A stretch of DNA of 34,940 nucleotides. Origin: Candidatus Peribacteria bacterium (GTDB taxonomy: Bacteria > Patescibacteriota > Gracilibacteria > UBA1369 > LOWO2-01-FULL-3). The first letter of the stretch is position 1. The number at the start of each line of letters is the position of its first letter. The DNA is taken from the NCBI GenBank assembly GCA_943358175.1, contig CALRGV010000003.1, positions 1 through 34,940 of the forward strand. Direction: 5' to 3'. Position numbers and translations under genes: made by a program. Below are positions 23,676-31,103 of the stretch, one piece after another. The notes beneath the pieces were generated by a model. The model saw nothing but the letters and a program-made list of their open reading frames with translations, was not told the origin of the DNA and ran no database searches.

Positions 23676-23692
23676 ACGTGTTTGACACTCGT
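23676..23692 (+). repeat. 17-bp direct repeat, copy 2
   Basis: Exact second copy of ACGTGTTTGACACTCGT, 24 bases after the terminator and just upstream of the rsmE promoter. The flanks differ from copy 1 on both sides. Confidence 0.85.
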
Positions 23693-23711
23693 GGATATTA
23701 TAGCTAAGTCA

Positions 23712-23740
23712 TTGAGTTTTGGCCAGTTTTTTTGTAGGCT
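23712..23740 (+). promoter_or_regulatory. Promoter of rsmE, probably leaderless
   Basis: TTGAGT (23712-23717), a 17-base spacer and TAGGCT (23735-23740). The ATG at 23747 lies six bases after the -10, where transcription would start, so the mRNA would have no 5' leader. Confidence 0.5.
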
Positions 23741-23746
23741 GGGCGT

Positions 23747-24529
23747 ATGCATAGGTTTTTTGTTTCACAATTGGATCCGGTTGATGATGCCCAGGCCTTA
23801 ATTTGTTCAGATGAGCTGCTTCATCAGTTTACGAAAGTTTTGAGATTTGGACGAGGGGAGAAGGTGATTTTGCTGAATAATTCCGGATATGAGTTCGTGG
23901 TGGAGTTGCAAGATTTTAGCGCGAAAAGAATTTTAGGAAAAGTTTTGAGTAAGAAATTTTGCGAGACCGAATTGGCGGTGAGGCTTGTGGTGGCCCAGGC
24001 AATTTTGAAAAATATGGAAAGGCTGGAATGGATGTTGCAAAAAGGAACGGAGCTTGGTGTGAGCGCCTTTATTCCCTTGATTACAGATAGAACTGAGAGG
24101 AAGGCTTTGGGAAAAATTGAGCGATTGGGGCGAATTTTGAAAGAGGCGGCGGAACAATCCGGTAGAGGAAAGGTGCCGGAATTATTAGAGGAACGTAAAT
24201 TTGAAAAAATATTTTTGAGTGACGCGGAGCAGGAACATGCTTTGGATTACGGAGAAGAGGGAGAGAGATTAATTGTGGTTCCGCATCCCGGGGTTGAACA
24301 AAAATTTTCAGATTTTTGTAAGGGAAAATTGGTGAAAAAAGATGGTGGGAAATTTTCCGGCGAATTGGTGATTTGCGTGGGTCCGGAAGGAGGTTTTACA
24401 GATAGGGAAATAGAAATTGCGAAGAGTAGGGGCGCGCACATTGTTTCTCTTGGAAGTAGAATTTTGAGAGCAGAGACCGTGGCGATGGCGATGGCGACGA
24501 TTGTGGCGGAGGCTATGGGGGAGATTTAG
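23747..24529 (+). CDS. rsmE: 16S rRNA (uracil1498-N3)-methyltransferase
   Basis: SPOUT-class enzyme that methylates U1498 of 16S rRNA in the decoding region. The 260-residue length fits (about 240-250 is usual). An N-terminal PUA-like domain starts MHRFFV and contains HQFTKVLRFGRGEKVILLN. The SPOUT part carries QAILKNMERLEWMLQKGTELGVSAFIPL, ERTERK-like TDRTERKALGK, AAEQSGRGKVPEL, then the knot motifs VICVGPEGGFTDREIE and SLGSRILRAETVAMA. It lies in the segment between pheT and pheS and has its own promoter; no Shine-Dalgarno is visible. Confidence 0.95.
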   Translation: MHRFFVSQLDPVDDAQALICSDELLHQFTKVLRFGRGEKVILLNNSGYEFVVELQDFSAKRILGKVLSKKFCETELAVRLVVAQAILKNMERLEWMLQKGTELGVSAFIPLITDRTERKALGKIERLGRILKEAAEQSGRGKVPELLEERKFEKIFLSDAEQEHALDYGEEGERLIVVPHPGVEQKFSDFCKGKLVKKDGGKFSGELVICVGPEGGFTDREIEIAKSRGAHIVSLGSRILRAETVAMAMATIVAEAMGEI

Positions 24530-24584
24530 GGGCCGGAAGGTTGCGTTGCCGAGCTGAATCCATTAGTCATTAACAAAATTTTTT

Positions 24585-25634
24585 ATGAAAGAATTTAAAA
24601 ACTTATCTGATGTGCAGGAGGCTTCTCAGGGTTTATTGCGTGTCGAGGCTAACTTTGATGATCCAGATGAGTCTTTGTCTGATGTTCGACATTTACTTTA
24701 TAATCCACATGGTAGGCCGACACTTGCCAGAGAGGAGGATTTAGTTGTCAATCCGGAGGCTGTACCGATGCAATTCAGGTATTTTAGAGATTTGTTAAGA
24801 TCTAAACTTGGTTTACCAATTTCTGCTTATAGCTGGTATAGGGCTGATGGAGGTTCACGTGAAATTGCGACGGCAATACTTGATCATTTTGCTCAGCGCG
24901 GAGAAAAAGCAGTGGCGTTGAGCCCCGTGCATATTGGCAGAGGCGTTTTGGATTTGAATCGTCCACAAGAAAAATCTGTTGGGGAGAAACTGTTTCCCAT
25001 GCCAGAATTAGTGGCTAAGGATCTTGTGGGGATTTTTGATATTTCAACCAGTGTTGTTTTTCGTTTATTTGAGACGTTGGCAGCACATGAATTAAAATCT
25101 GTAATTCAGCCTCATACTATGGCTTCCGGTGATCCTACGGATGAGGAAATGGCTGAATTAAAGGCTTTAGCTCAGGAAGTCGAAGCTGCTTTGAAGGTGG
25201 GTAGCGGAGCTGAATTTTCTAATCCGAAAATGTTGCAGGCTCTTTTGGCAAAGTGGATGATTGTTTATGATAATATGAATGGTCGTCGTGATCGTGCTGA
25301 TGTGGATATTGTGAATGCTTTGAATGTTAAGGTAGGAGATGAGAATAAGCTTGAACAGATTCTGGATAGAGGTTTGTCAGCTAGAATCGCTGAAAATCTT
25401 TCTCTGGCAGGAATTCCGAATGCTTTTAATAAACCGTTTTCTCATTTACGGGGTTATCCCGGTTCGGACTTGGCTGCTTTGGCTGGTGGACGTGGTTATC
25501 AACAAGCATGTTTTGATGTGCCAAGGCATCTTTTATTAGCGAGTCCTGCAGACGTATATCAGCCGCTTACTTTTCAGCCGCATTGGAATAATGTTAAATT
25601 GGTTGCCGAGGCTGTCGTACGGGCAATAGAATAG
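24585..25634 (+). CDS. Hypothetical protein, faintly N-formylglutamate-amidohydrolase-like
   Basis: 349 residues, no signal peptide or membrane segment. I do not recognise it with confidence. Segments that stand out are YSWYRADGGSREIATAILDHF (about 82-102), HELKSVIQPHTMASGDPTDEE (about 170-190), and NKPFSHLRGYPGSDLAALAGGRGYQQACFDVPRHLLL (about 285-321). The last resembles the C-terminal part of N-formylglutamate amidohydrolases, where a Gly-rich loop is followed by a Q-x-E/D-x-x-R-x-L motif, and QPHTM could supply a metal-binding His. This is weak evidence. The gene stands alone between rsmE and the copper operon and is followed by a hairpin at 25637. Confidence 0.7.
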   Translation: MKEFKNLSDVQEASQGLLRVEANFDDPDESLSDVRHLLYNPHGRPTLAREEDLVVNPEAVPMQFRYFRDLLRSKLGLPISAYSWYRADGGSREIATAILDHFAQRGEKAVALSPVHIGRGVLDLNRPQEKSVGEKLFPMPELVAKDLVGIFDISTSVVFRLFETLAAHELKSVIQPHTMASGDPTDEEMAELKALAQEVEAALKVGSGAEFSNPKMLQALLAKWMIVYDNMNGRRDRADVDIVNALNVKVGDENKLEQILDRGLSARIAENLSLAGIPNAFNKPFSHLRGYPGSDLAALAGGRGYQQACFDVPRHLLLASPADVYQPLTFQPHWNNVKLVAEAVVRAIE

Positions 25635-25636
25635 TT

Positions 25637-25662
25637 ACGATTTTTTTCAAAGAAAAAATCGT
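25637..25662. terminator. Hairpin between the hypothetical gene and csoR
   Basis: ACGATTTTTT and AAAAAATCGT form a perfect 10-bp stem around TCAAAG, starting two bases after the upstream stop codon. GC content is low, but the internal T-run and position suit a weak terminator. Confidence 0.5.
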
Positions 25663-25681
25663 TTGATTCGAGTTTTACTTA

Positions 25682-25710
25682 TTGACTTTTTTTGCGAACA
25701 ACGGTAACCT
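25682..25710 (+). promoter_or_regulatory. Promoter of the copper operon
   Basis: TTGACT (25682-25687), a 17-base spacer and TAACCT (25705-25710). The expected start is near 25717, inside the G-tract of the putative operator and 23 bases before the csoR ATG. Confidence 0.6.
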
Positions 25711-25722
25711 AGGGGGGAGGTT
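25706..25722. promoter_or_regulatory. Putative CsoR operator
   Basis: AACCT-AGGGGGG-AGGTT is an inverted repeat around a G-tract that overlaps the -10 box and start site. CsoR operators are typically G-tract inverted repeats covering the promoter, so copper-dependent autoregulation is likely. Confidence 0.6.
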
Positions 25723-25739
25723 CTTTAATTTTAAAATTT

Positions 25740-26015
25740 ATGACGATAAAAATTGATATTCCGCTGAAAAAGAAAAAGGCTCTGAAGTGTGCGCGCCAGG
25801 CTCAGGGGACTCTGCATAAAGTCGCGGCGATGATGGAGGAAAACAGATATTGTCCGGAAATTATTCAGCAAGTGGATAGTGTGATTGGACTTTTGAAAAC
25901 CACCAAGAGGGAATTGTTGGCGGGTCATCTTGATAGTTGTATCGTGAAACAAATGGCTGAGAATAAGCCAAAAGCTATACAGGAACTTTTAAAAATTTAT
26001 AATTTATCAAATTAA
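25740..26015 (+). CDS. csoR: Copper-sensing transcriptional repressor, CsoR/FrmR family
   Basis: 91-residue all-helical regulator. The Cu(I) ligand set is complete: Cys38 (ENRYCPEI), His63 and Cys67 ([11 protein letters not shown]). The spacing C-x24-H-x3-C is the same as in Mycobacterium tuberculosis CsoR (C36-H61-C65). The first helix keeps a version of the RLxRxxGQ motif ([16 protein letters not shown]), and [19 protein letters not shown] matches the second helix. The family binds DNA without copper and leaves it when Cu(I) binds. The candidate operator is just upstream, and copA starts four bases after the stop codon. Cu(I) sensing is well supported by the ligands and neighbours. Confidence 0.93.
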   Translation: MTIKIDIPLKKKKALKCARQAQGTLHKVAAMMEENRYCPEIIQQVDSVIGLLKTTKRELLAGHLDSCIVKQMAENKPKAIQELLKIYNLSN

Positions 26016-26019
26016 ATTT

Positions 26020-28266
26020 ATGGGTGATTTTCAGAGTTTTAAAATTAAAGGAATGCATTGTGCTTCGTGCGCGGCGATTGTGGAAAAAGCTTTGAAGAAA
26101 GTGGATGGAGTGGAAACGGCGGAAGTAAATTATGGCACGGAAAGTGCGAAAATTTCGTTCGATTCTAAAAAAGTTGATTTTGAAAAATTGTCGAAAGTGG
26201 TTTCTCCTTTGGGTTATAGCTTGGTGATGCCAAAGGTTGAGGGGCATGAGCAGGTTAGCGAGATAAATGATGCAAAAAAACAGAAATTAGCTGAATTAAA
26301 AGGGTTGGGAATGAAAGTTTTTTCAATTATGCCTTTGGCTTTAATTTCAATTTTTGTAATGACTTGGGATGCCTTGGTGCAATTTCAGGTGGTGGGAGAA
26401 ATGCCAATGATTTTGGAAGAGTTTTTTCATCACTTGATGCCAATTTTTGCGACGTATGCTCTCTTTGTAGTAGGAATGCCTTATCTTTTGGGGCTGTGGA
26501 GATTTTTACGTTACGGAAAGGCAAATATGGATACCTTGATTGGAATTGGAACCGTTGCAGCTTTTTTGTATAGCTTTACAGTGACGGCTTTCGAAGAAGA
26601 TTTGAGTCAATATTTAGATGTGAATCATAATTATTACGATGTAACGATTGTGGTGATTGCTTTTATTTCGCTGGGAAAATATTTGGAAATGAGATCGAAA
26701 ATCAAGACCGGTGATGCAATTGAAAAACTTTTAAATCTTCAAGCGAAAACCGCTTTGGTGAAAAGAGGCGAAAATGAAGTGGAGGTGCCGATTAGCGAAG
26801 TAAAACATGGCGATATTATTATTGTGAAGCCGGGATCCAAAATTCCTGTGGATGGGGTGCTTACACAAGGGTCTTCGTTTGTCGATGAGTCAATGATTAG
26901 TGGGGAACCAATGCCGGTGGGAAAAAATGTTGATGATAAAGTGGTTGCCGGAACAATGAACACTAACGGTTCGTTTGAATTTAAAGCTTTGAAAGTGGGT
27001 GCTGAAACTATGCTTGCCCGTATTATTAAAATGGTGGAGGAAGCTCAGTCCAGTAAGGCTCCAATTCAAGCTTTGGCGGATAAAATTTCGGCGGTGTTTG
27101 TACCGATCGTGATAGTTTTGGCGTTTATTACTTTGGGAGTTTGGCTGCTGGTGGGAAGTGTTCCTTTTGCGCTGACTTCTTTTGTGGGAATATTGGTGAT
27201 TGCTTGTCCTTGTGCGATGGGTTTGGCTACGCCGACGGCAATTATTGTCGGAGTGGGGAAGGGTGCGAGGGAGGGAATTCTGGTGAAAGATGCGGCGACT
27301 TTGGAGAAATTACATAAGGTGAATGTGGTGGTGGTGGACAAAACCGGCACGATTACAAAGGGGAAACCGGAATTGGTTTCCTTGAAAGTAACCGGAATTG
27401 AAGAAAAAGAAGCGGTGAAAATTTTGGCGTCTTTGGAGTCGCGCTCCGAGCATCCGATTGCTCATGCGATCGTTATTTATGCGAAGGAAAATAAGGTGGA
27501 TTTTGATGAAGCGGTAGATTTTGAAAGCGTGAAAGGAAAGGGAGTGAAAGCCAAAATAGACGGAGTGGAATATTTTTTGGGCAATGTAAAATTAATGGAA
27601 GATTTGGGTCATCAAGTTGATAGCAAGGCGATTGAGAAAGAAACTATTGAGGGGAAAACACCCGTAATTTTAGCAACAAAAGAAAAAGTTTTGGCAATTG
27701 CAATGGTGGCGGACGCGGTGAAGCCTGAGGCAAAAGAGGCGGTAGAAAAATTACATAAATTGGGAATAAGAGTGGTAATGCTGACCGGTGATAATAAAAA
27801 TACGGCACAGTTTATTGCGAATCAGGTGGGCATTGATGAAGTAGTGGCGGAGGTTTTGCCGCAGGATAAATTAATGAAGGTGCGGGATTTACAGGCGGAT
27901 GGAATGGTTGTGGCGATGGCTGGTGATGGCGTGAATGACGCGCCGGCTTTGGCGCAGGCGGACGTGGGAATCGCAATGAGTACCGGTACGGATGTGGCGA
28001 TAGAATCGGCCGGCATTACTTTGCTTCATGGAGATATTTCAAAATTGGTGAAAGCAATCAGACTTTCGAAATTAACCATGCGGGGAATTAAACAAAATCT
28101 TTTCTGGGCATTTATTTACAATATTATTGGAATTCCTTTGGCGGCGGGAGTGTTTTATCCTTTGTTTGGATGGTTATTGAGTCCGGTATTTGCCGGTTTG
28201 GCTATGGCGTTTTCCAGTGTATCCGTGGTTTCTAATTCATTAAGATTAAAATTAAAAAAATTATAA
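26020..28266 (+). CDS. copA: Copper-exporting P1B-type ATPase
   Basis: 748-residue Cu(I) export pump of the inner membrane. One N-terminal HMA domain carries GMHCASC (C14, C17). Eight membrane helices are expected, and the ion-binding CPC motif is in [13 protein letters not shown] (C396-P-C398). The actuator loop has SGEPMPV. The phosphorylation motif DKTGTITKG has Asp440. The nucleotide-binding domain has the P1B-specific SEHPIAHAI. The hinge is [22 protein letters not shown]. The last helix contains [12 protein letters not shown], matching the MxxSS copper site of CopA. It is the second gene of the csoR operon, and the next gene follows after one base. No Shine-Dalgarno; the ATG is preceded by AAATTT. 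Confidence 0.96.
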   Translation: MGDFQSFKIKGMHCASCAAIVEKALKKVDGVETAEVNYGTESAKISFDSKKVDFEKLSKVVSPLGYSLVMPKVEGHEQVSEINDAKKQKLAELKGLGMKVFSIMPLALISIFVMTWDALVQFQVVGEMPMILEEFFHHLMPIFATYALFVVGMPYLLGLWRFLRYGKANMDTLIGIGTVAAFLYSFTVTAFEEDLSQYLDVNHNYYDVTIVVIAFISLGKYLEMRSKIKTGDAIEKLLNLQAKTALVKRGENEVEVPISEVKHGDIIIVKPGSKIPVDGVLTQGSSFVDESMISGEPMPVGKNVDDKVVAGTMNTNGSFEFKALKVGAETMLARIIKMVEEAQSSKAPIQALADKISAVFVPIVIVLAFITLGVWLLVGSVPFALTSFVGILVIACPCAMGLATPTAIIVGVGKGAREGILVKDAATLEKLHKVNVVVVDKTGTITKGKPELVSLKVTGIEEKEAVKILASLESRSEHPIAHAIVIYAKENKVDFDEAVDFESVKGKGVKAKIDGVEYFLGNVKLMEDLGHQVDSKAIEKETIEGKTPVILATKEKVLAIAMVADAVKPEAKEAVEKLHKLGIRVVMLTGDNKNTAQFIANQVGIDEVVAEVLPQDKLMKVRDLQADGMVVAMAGDGVNDAPALAQADVGIAMSTGTDVAIESAGITLLHGDISKLVKAIRLSKLTMRGIKQNLFWAFIYNIIGIPLAAGVFYPLFGWLLSPVFAGLAMAFSSVSVVSNSLRLKLKKL

Positions 28267-28267
28267 T

Positions 28268-29314
28268 ATGGGAAATTCTAAATCAAATTCGGAACCAAAA
28301 AAATATGAATTTTATATTTGTGGAATGTATTGCAAAGCGTGTGTGATGTTGACGGAAAGCGAGCTGATCGATCATCCGAAAATTGTTTCCGCAAAGCCTG
28401 ATTTGGTAAATAATTCTTTGGAAATTTATGGATATTTTGAGGGAATGACGAATGAGGAAATTGCTCAGGAGCTGACTACTTTATTAAAAACTCATGGTTA
28501 CGAAGTTGTTCTGGAAAAACCGGAGAAAAAAGTGATGTGGAGCGAATTTTCGTATGCATTTCCTATCGCTTTTGCTTTCGTCGGATTTTTTCTTCTTTTG
28601 CAGAAAGTGGGTATTGTGAACTTGGTGAACGCGAGTGAGGTAAATTACGGTACCGCATTTGTCGTGGGAATTGTGGCTTCATTATCTACTTGTATGGCGA
28701 TTGTGGGAGGACTTGTTCTCTCTATGTCGGCGAATTTCGCGAAGGAGGGAGAGAAGGTACGGCCGCAAGTTTTGTTTCATATTGGAAGGCTGGTTTCTTT
28801 TTTTATTCTGGGTGGAGTGATTGCCATGATTGGAGAGATGTTTAAATTGGGAGTGACCGGAACTTTTGTTTTGGGAATTGTTGTTGGATTGGTGATGCTG
28901 ATTTTGGGGCTTAATCTTTTAGATATTTTTAATTTTACGAAAAAATTGCAGCCGTCTATGCCAAAATTCATATCTCGTAAGGCGATAGGTTTTAGTACAG
29001 TGAATAGTACTTTAACACCTGTGCTACTGGGAATTGCGACTTTCTTTTTGCCATGTGGTTTTACTCAGACGATGCAGATTTACGCGTTGTCGACCGGAAA
29101 TTTCATGAGTGGTGCTTTGACGATGCTCTTTTTTGCGCTTGGAACTTTGCCTGTTTTGGCTTTGGTTAGTTTCAGTTCGTTTAGCATAAAGGATAGTGCG
29201 AAATCGGGGATTTTCTTTAAGTCGGCCGGATTAGTTGTTATTATGTTTGCGATATTTAATATTATCAATAGCCTTGTAGCGGCCGGGTATATGGCCCCGG
29301 TGTTTAATTTCTAA
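28268..29314 (+). CDS. HMA domain fused to DsbD/TauE-SafE-like membrane protein (copper operon)
   Basis: 348 residues. The N-terminus (about 10-80) is HMA-like with GMYCKAC (C22, C25). A polytopic membrane part of about six helices follows (about 95-345), belonging to the DsbD_2/sulfite-exporter-like (UreH-type) group. Conserved cysteines in helices are SLSTCMAIVGGLVLSMSAN and FFLPCGFTQTMQIYALSTG; the second is a strong signature of these metal-operon proteins. In related copper loci this protein is thought to move electrons or copper across the membrane, but the mechanism is not settled. It begins one base after copA and is followed nine bases later by a cupredoxin. The N-terminal CxxC probably accepts Cu(I) from the cytoplasm (inference). 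Confidence 0.88.
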   Translation: MGNSKSNSEPKKYEFYICGMYCKACVMLTESELIDHPKIVSAKPDLVNNSLEIYGYFEGMTNEEIAQELTTLLKTHGYEVVLEKPEKKVMWSEFSYAFPIAFAFVGFFLLLQKVGIVNLVNASEVNYGTAFVVGIVASLSTCMAIVGGLVLSMSANFAKEGEKVRPQVLFHIGRLVSFFILGGVIAMIGEMFKLGVTGTFVLGIVVGLVMLILGLNLLDIFNFTKKLQPSMPKFISRKAIGFSTVNSTLTPVLLGIATFFLPCGFTQTMQIYALSTGNFMSGALTMLFFALGTLPVLALVSFSSFSIKDSAKSGIFFKSAGLVVIMFAIFNIINSLVAAGYMAPVFNF

Positions 29315-29323
29315 ATTTTATTT

Positions 29324-29725
29324 ATGAAAACTATTATCGGAGGAGTTCTTTCAGGATTTGCTTTTGTGGGCTTGTTGATTTTGCTTTTTGGTGGGGTTGA
29401 TTTTAATAATTCCGATTCGTTTTCAATGAGCGATGGAAATAATGTTTCGGTTGTTGATGGAACGCAAATTGTGGAAATTAGGGCCAAGGGTGGATATACG
29501 CCAAAGCGTAGCGTGGCAAAGGCTGGGATGCCGACGATTTTGCGCGTGAATACAAAAGGAACTTTCGATTGTTCCGCGACTTTAGTGATTCCATCAATGA
29601 ATTATCAGGAAAATTTGCCAATGTCCGGTAGTACAGATGTCAAATTGCCGGCTCAGGAAAAAGGAAAAACCCTACAGGGTTTCTGTGGAATGGGAATGTA
29701 CAATTTTGAGGTGGAGTTTGAGTAG
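29324..29725 (+). CDS. Membrane-anchored cupredoxin-like protein
   Basis: 133 residues. An N-terminal membrane anchor (about 4-24) puts the rest outside the cytoplasm. Residues about 47-133 form a cupredoxin-like beta-sandwich (EfeO/plastocyanin type): VEIRAKGGYTPKRSVAKAGMPTILRVNT, then TFDCSATLVIPSMNY and GFCGMGMYNFEVEF. Cys83, Cys121 and the nearby Met123/Met125 are candidate copper ligands; the usual His ligands are missing, which favours Cu(I) storage or transfer over classical type 1 electron transfer. It is the last gene of the copper operon, nine bases after the HMA-DsbD gene. In other bacteria this domain is sometimes fused to the membrane protein; here it is separate. Confidence 0.85.
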   Translation: MKTIIGGVLSGFAFVGLLILLFGGVDFNNSDSFSMSDGNNVSVVDGTQIVEIRAKGGYTPKRSVAKAGMPTILRVNTKGTFDCSATLVIPSMNYQENLPMSGSTDVKLPAQEKGKTLQGFCGMGMYNFEVEFE

Positions 29726-29826
29726 GCTAATTTACGTTTAGGCCGGCTACTTTTTGCTTATGTCTTTCGATATACAACCGCTTTTTTTAGAGAACTTTCA
29801 ATGGCGTGTTGCGCGCAGTGGGCGAA

Positions 29827-29892
29827 TTTAGGAATTTTAGAATTAATTTAGGAAAAATTTAAGAAAATTTTAACTTTGGTTGTTATAACTGA
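29827..29892 (+). repeat. AT-rich direct repeat, copy B
   Basis: Same orientation as copy A (23404-23478); 29835-29872 is identical over 38 bases, and the end TTTGGTTGTTATAACTGA differs from copy A by one base. It lies 96 bases from the 3' end of pheS. Nothing assignable is seen at 29726-29826 beyond AT-rich spacer. Confidence 0.85.
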
Positions 29893-29987
29893 AGGGCATC
29901 AAGATGTTTGGGGGTGGCAGGTTGCGTGGACAGACTACGTGCTTATATTGTAGCAAATTTTTTAAACTATTTGCAAATTTTGATCTT
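29893..29987 (+). ncRNA. Possible second small RNA after repeat copy B
   Basis: Follows the TATAACTGA of copy B as the tRNA-like RNA follows copy A. The start loosely resembles the other RNA (GATGTTTGGGGGTGG here, AATGTGGGGTGAGGG there). It ends in a weak hairpin GCAAAT...ATTTGC followed by AAATTTT, which could also serve as the pheS terminator on the other strand. There is no T-arm or coding frame. This is weak evidence. Confidence 0.25.
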
Positions 29988-31031
29988 TTAGAACTGTCTA
30001 AGGAATCGAAGTTCTCCACCAGTGAGAAGTCTAATGTCGTCGATGCCGTAGCGCATCATGACGAGGCGGGTGAGGCCGAAGCCGAAAGCCCAGCCCTGGT
30101 ATTTTTTGCTGTCGATGCCGCCCGCTTTGAGGACGTTTTCGTGGACCATGCCGGCGCCCATGAATTCTACCCAGCCGCTATGTTTACACACACGGCAGCC
30201 CTTTCCTTCACACAATAGACAGGAAAAATCGAGCTCAACTCCAGGTTCCACGAAGGGGAAATAGCCTGGACGGAAGCGCACTTTTACCGGTTTGCCGAAG
30301 AGGCGAGTGAGAAATTCCGCCATTACTCCTTTGAGGTGACTGAGAGAAATGTCTTTATCGATGAGAAGTCCTTCGACTTGATTGAATGTGCTGTCGTGGC
30401 TGGCATCGGTGGCTTCGTAGCGGAAAACGCGTCCCGGGACTATCACACGCAGCGGTGCGCCATATTTTTCCATGGTTCTTACTTGAACTGGAGAGGTATG
30501 TGTACGCAGTACCATGCGGCCATGTTTAGGATCATTTTTTTCCTGGATGAAAAACGTGTCCTGCATATCGCGCGCCGGATGATCGGCGGGAATATTCAGG
30601 CCTTCAAAGTTGTAATATTCCGATTCTATTTCCGGGCCATCCATCACGGAAAAACCCATTTGACTGAAAATTCTTTCCACTTCTTCTTGGACTTGAGCAA
30701 TAGGGTGAATGTGTCCTACTGTGCGAGCTTTTCCCGGAATTGTGGTGTCAAAAAAATCTGTGGAAAGTTCTTTTGCGAGTTTGGCGTTTTCAAAATCCTG
30801 CAGTTTTGCCGCGAGGGCTTTTTCCAAAGTACCTTTTACGATATTTGATAGTTGGCCAATTTTTGGTTTTTCTTCATTGGAAAGGTCTTTCAGGCCTTTC
30901 ATTATGTTGGTTAGCTTACCATCTTTGCGGCCAAAATATTCCAGCTCCACTTCGCGTAAAGCTTCGGTAGTGGTGCAGCCGTGAATGGCTTTTAGCCCTT
31001 CTTGTTCCAGATTTTTCAGTAAGTTCTCCAT
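29988..31031 (-). CDS. pheS: Phenylalanyl-tRNA synthetase alpha subunit
   Basis: Catalytic subunit that activates phenylalanine and charges tRNA-Phe. From the ATG at 31031 it has 347 residues, typical for the family; an upstream in-frame extension of 26 residues looks non-coding. An N-terminal coiled coil (about 1-85) precedes the class II core with HPIAQVQEEVERIFSQMGFSV, motif 2 (GRVFRYEATDASHDSTFNQVEGLLID), a Cys-rich CLLCEGKGCRVC segment common in the family, and motif 3 (GWAFGFGLTRLVMMRYGIDDIR). It is separated from pheT by about 6.7 kb on the same strand. Its promoter places the ATG seven bases after the -10. Confidence 0.97.
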   Translation of the reverse strand: MENLLKNLEQEGLKAIHGCTTTEALREVELEYFGRKDGKLTNIMKGLKDLSNEEKPKIGQLSNIVKGTLEKALAAKLQDFENAKLAKELSTDFFDTTIPGKARTVGHIHPIAQVQEEVERIFSQMGFSVMDGPEIESEYYNFEGLNIPADHPARDMQDTFFIQEKNDPKHGRMVLRTHTSPVQVRTMEKYGAPLRVIVPGRVFRYEATDASHDSTFNQVEGLLIDKDISLSHLKGVMAEFLTRLFGKPVKVRFRPGYFPFVEPGVELDFSCLLCEGKGCRVCKHSGWVEFMGAGMVHENVLKAGGIDSKKYQGWAFGFGLTRLVMMRYGIDDIRLLTGGELRFLRQF

Positions 31032-31038
31032 GCACGAA

Positions 31039-31066
31039 AAGTTACACGTTTTTATTTTATTTGCAA
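31039..31066 (-). promoter_or_regulatory. Promoter of pheS, near-leaderless
   Basis: On the minus strand: TTGCAA (31061-31066, self-complementary), a 16-base spacer and TAACTT (complement of 31039-31044), then seven bases to the ATG at 31031. Confidence 0.4.
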
Positions 31067-31089
31067 GTGAGCAGGTGTTTTGATACTTT
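31061..31089 (+). promoter_or_regulatory. Promoter of the GT-C gene, sharing its -35 with pheS
   Basis: The same self-complementary TTGCAA (31061-31066) is followed on the plus strand by a 17-base spacer and TACTTT (31084-31089). The expected start is near 31096, eight bases before the ATG. Confidence 0.4.
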
Positions 31090-31103
31090 CTTGTTGCAGG
31101 AAT

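Noticed and set aside
29904-30218. Plus-strand open frame over the 3' end of pheS
   Set aside because: It runs antisense to the well-conserved pheS and has no recognisable domain.
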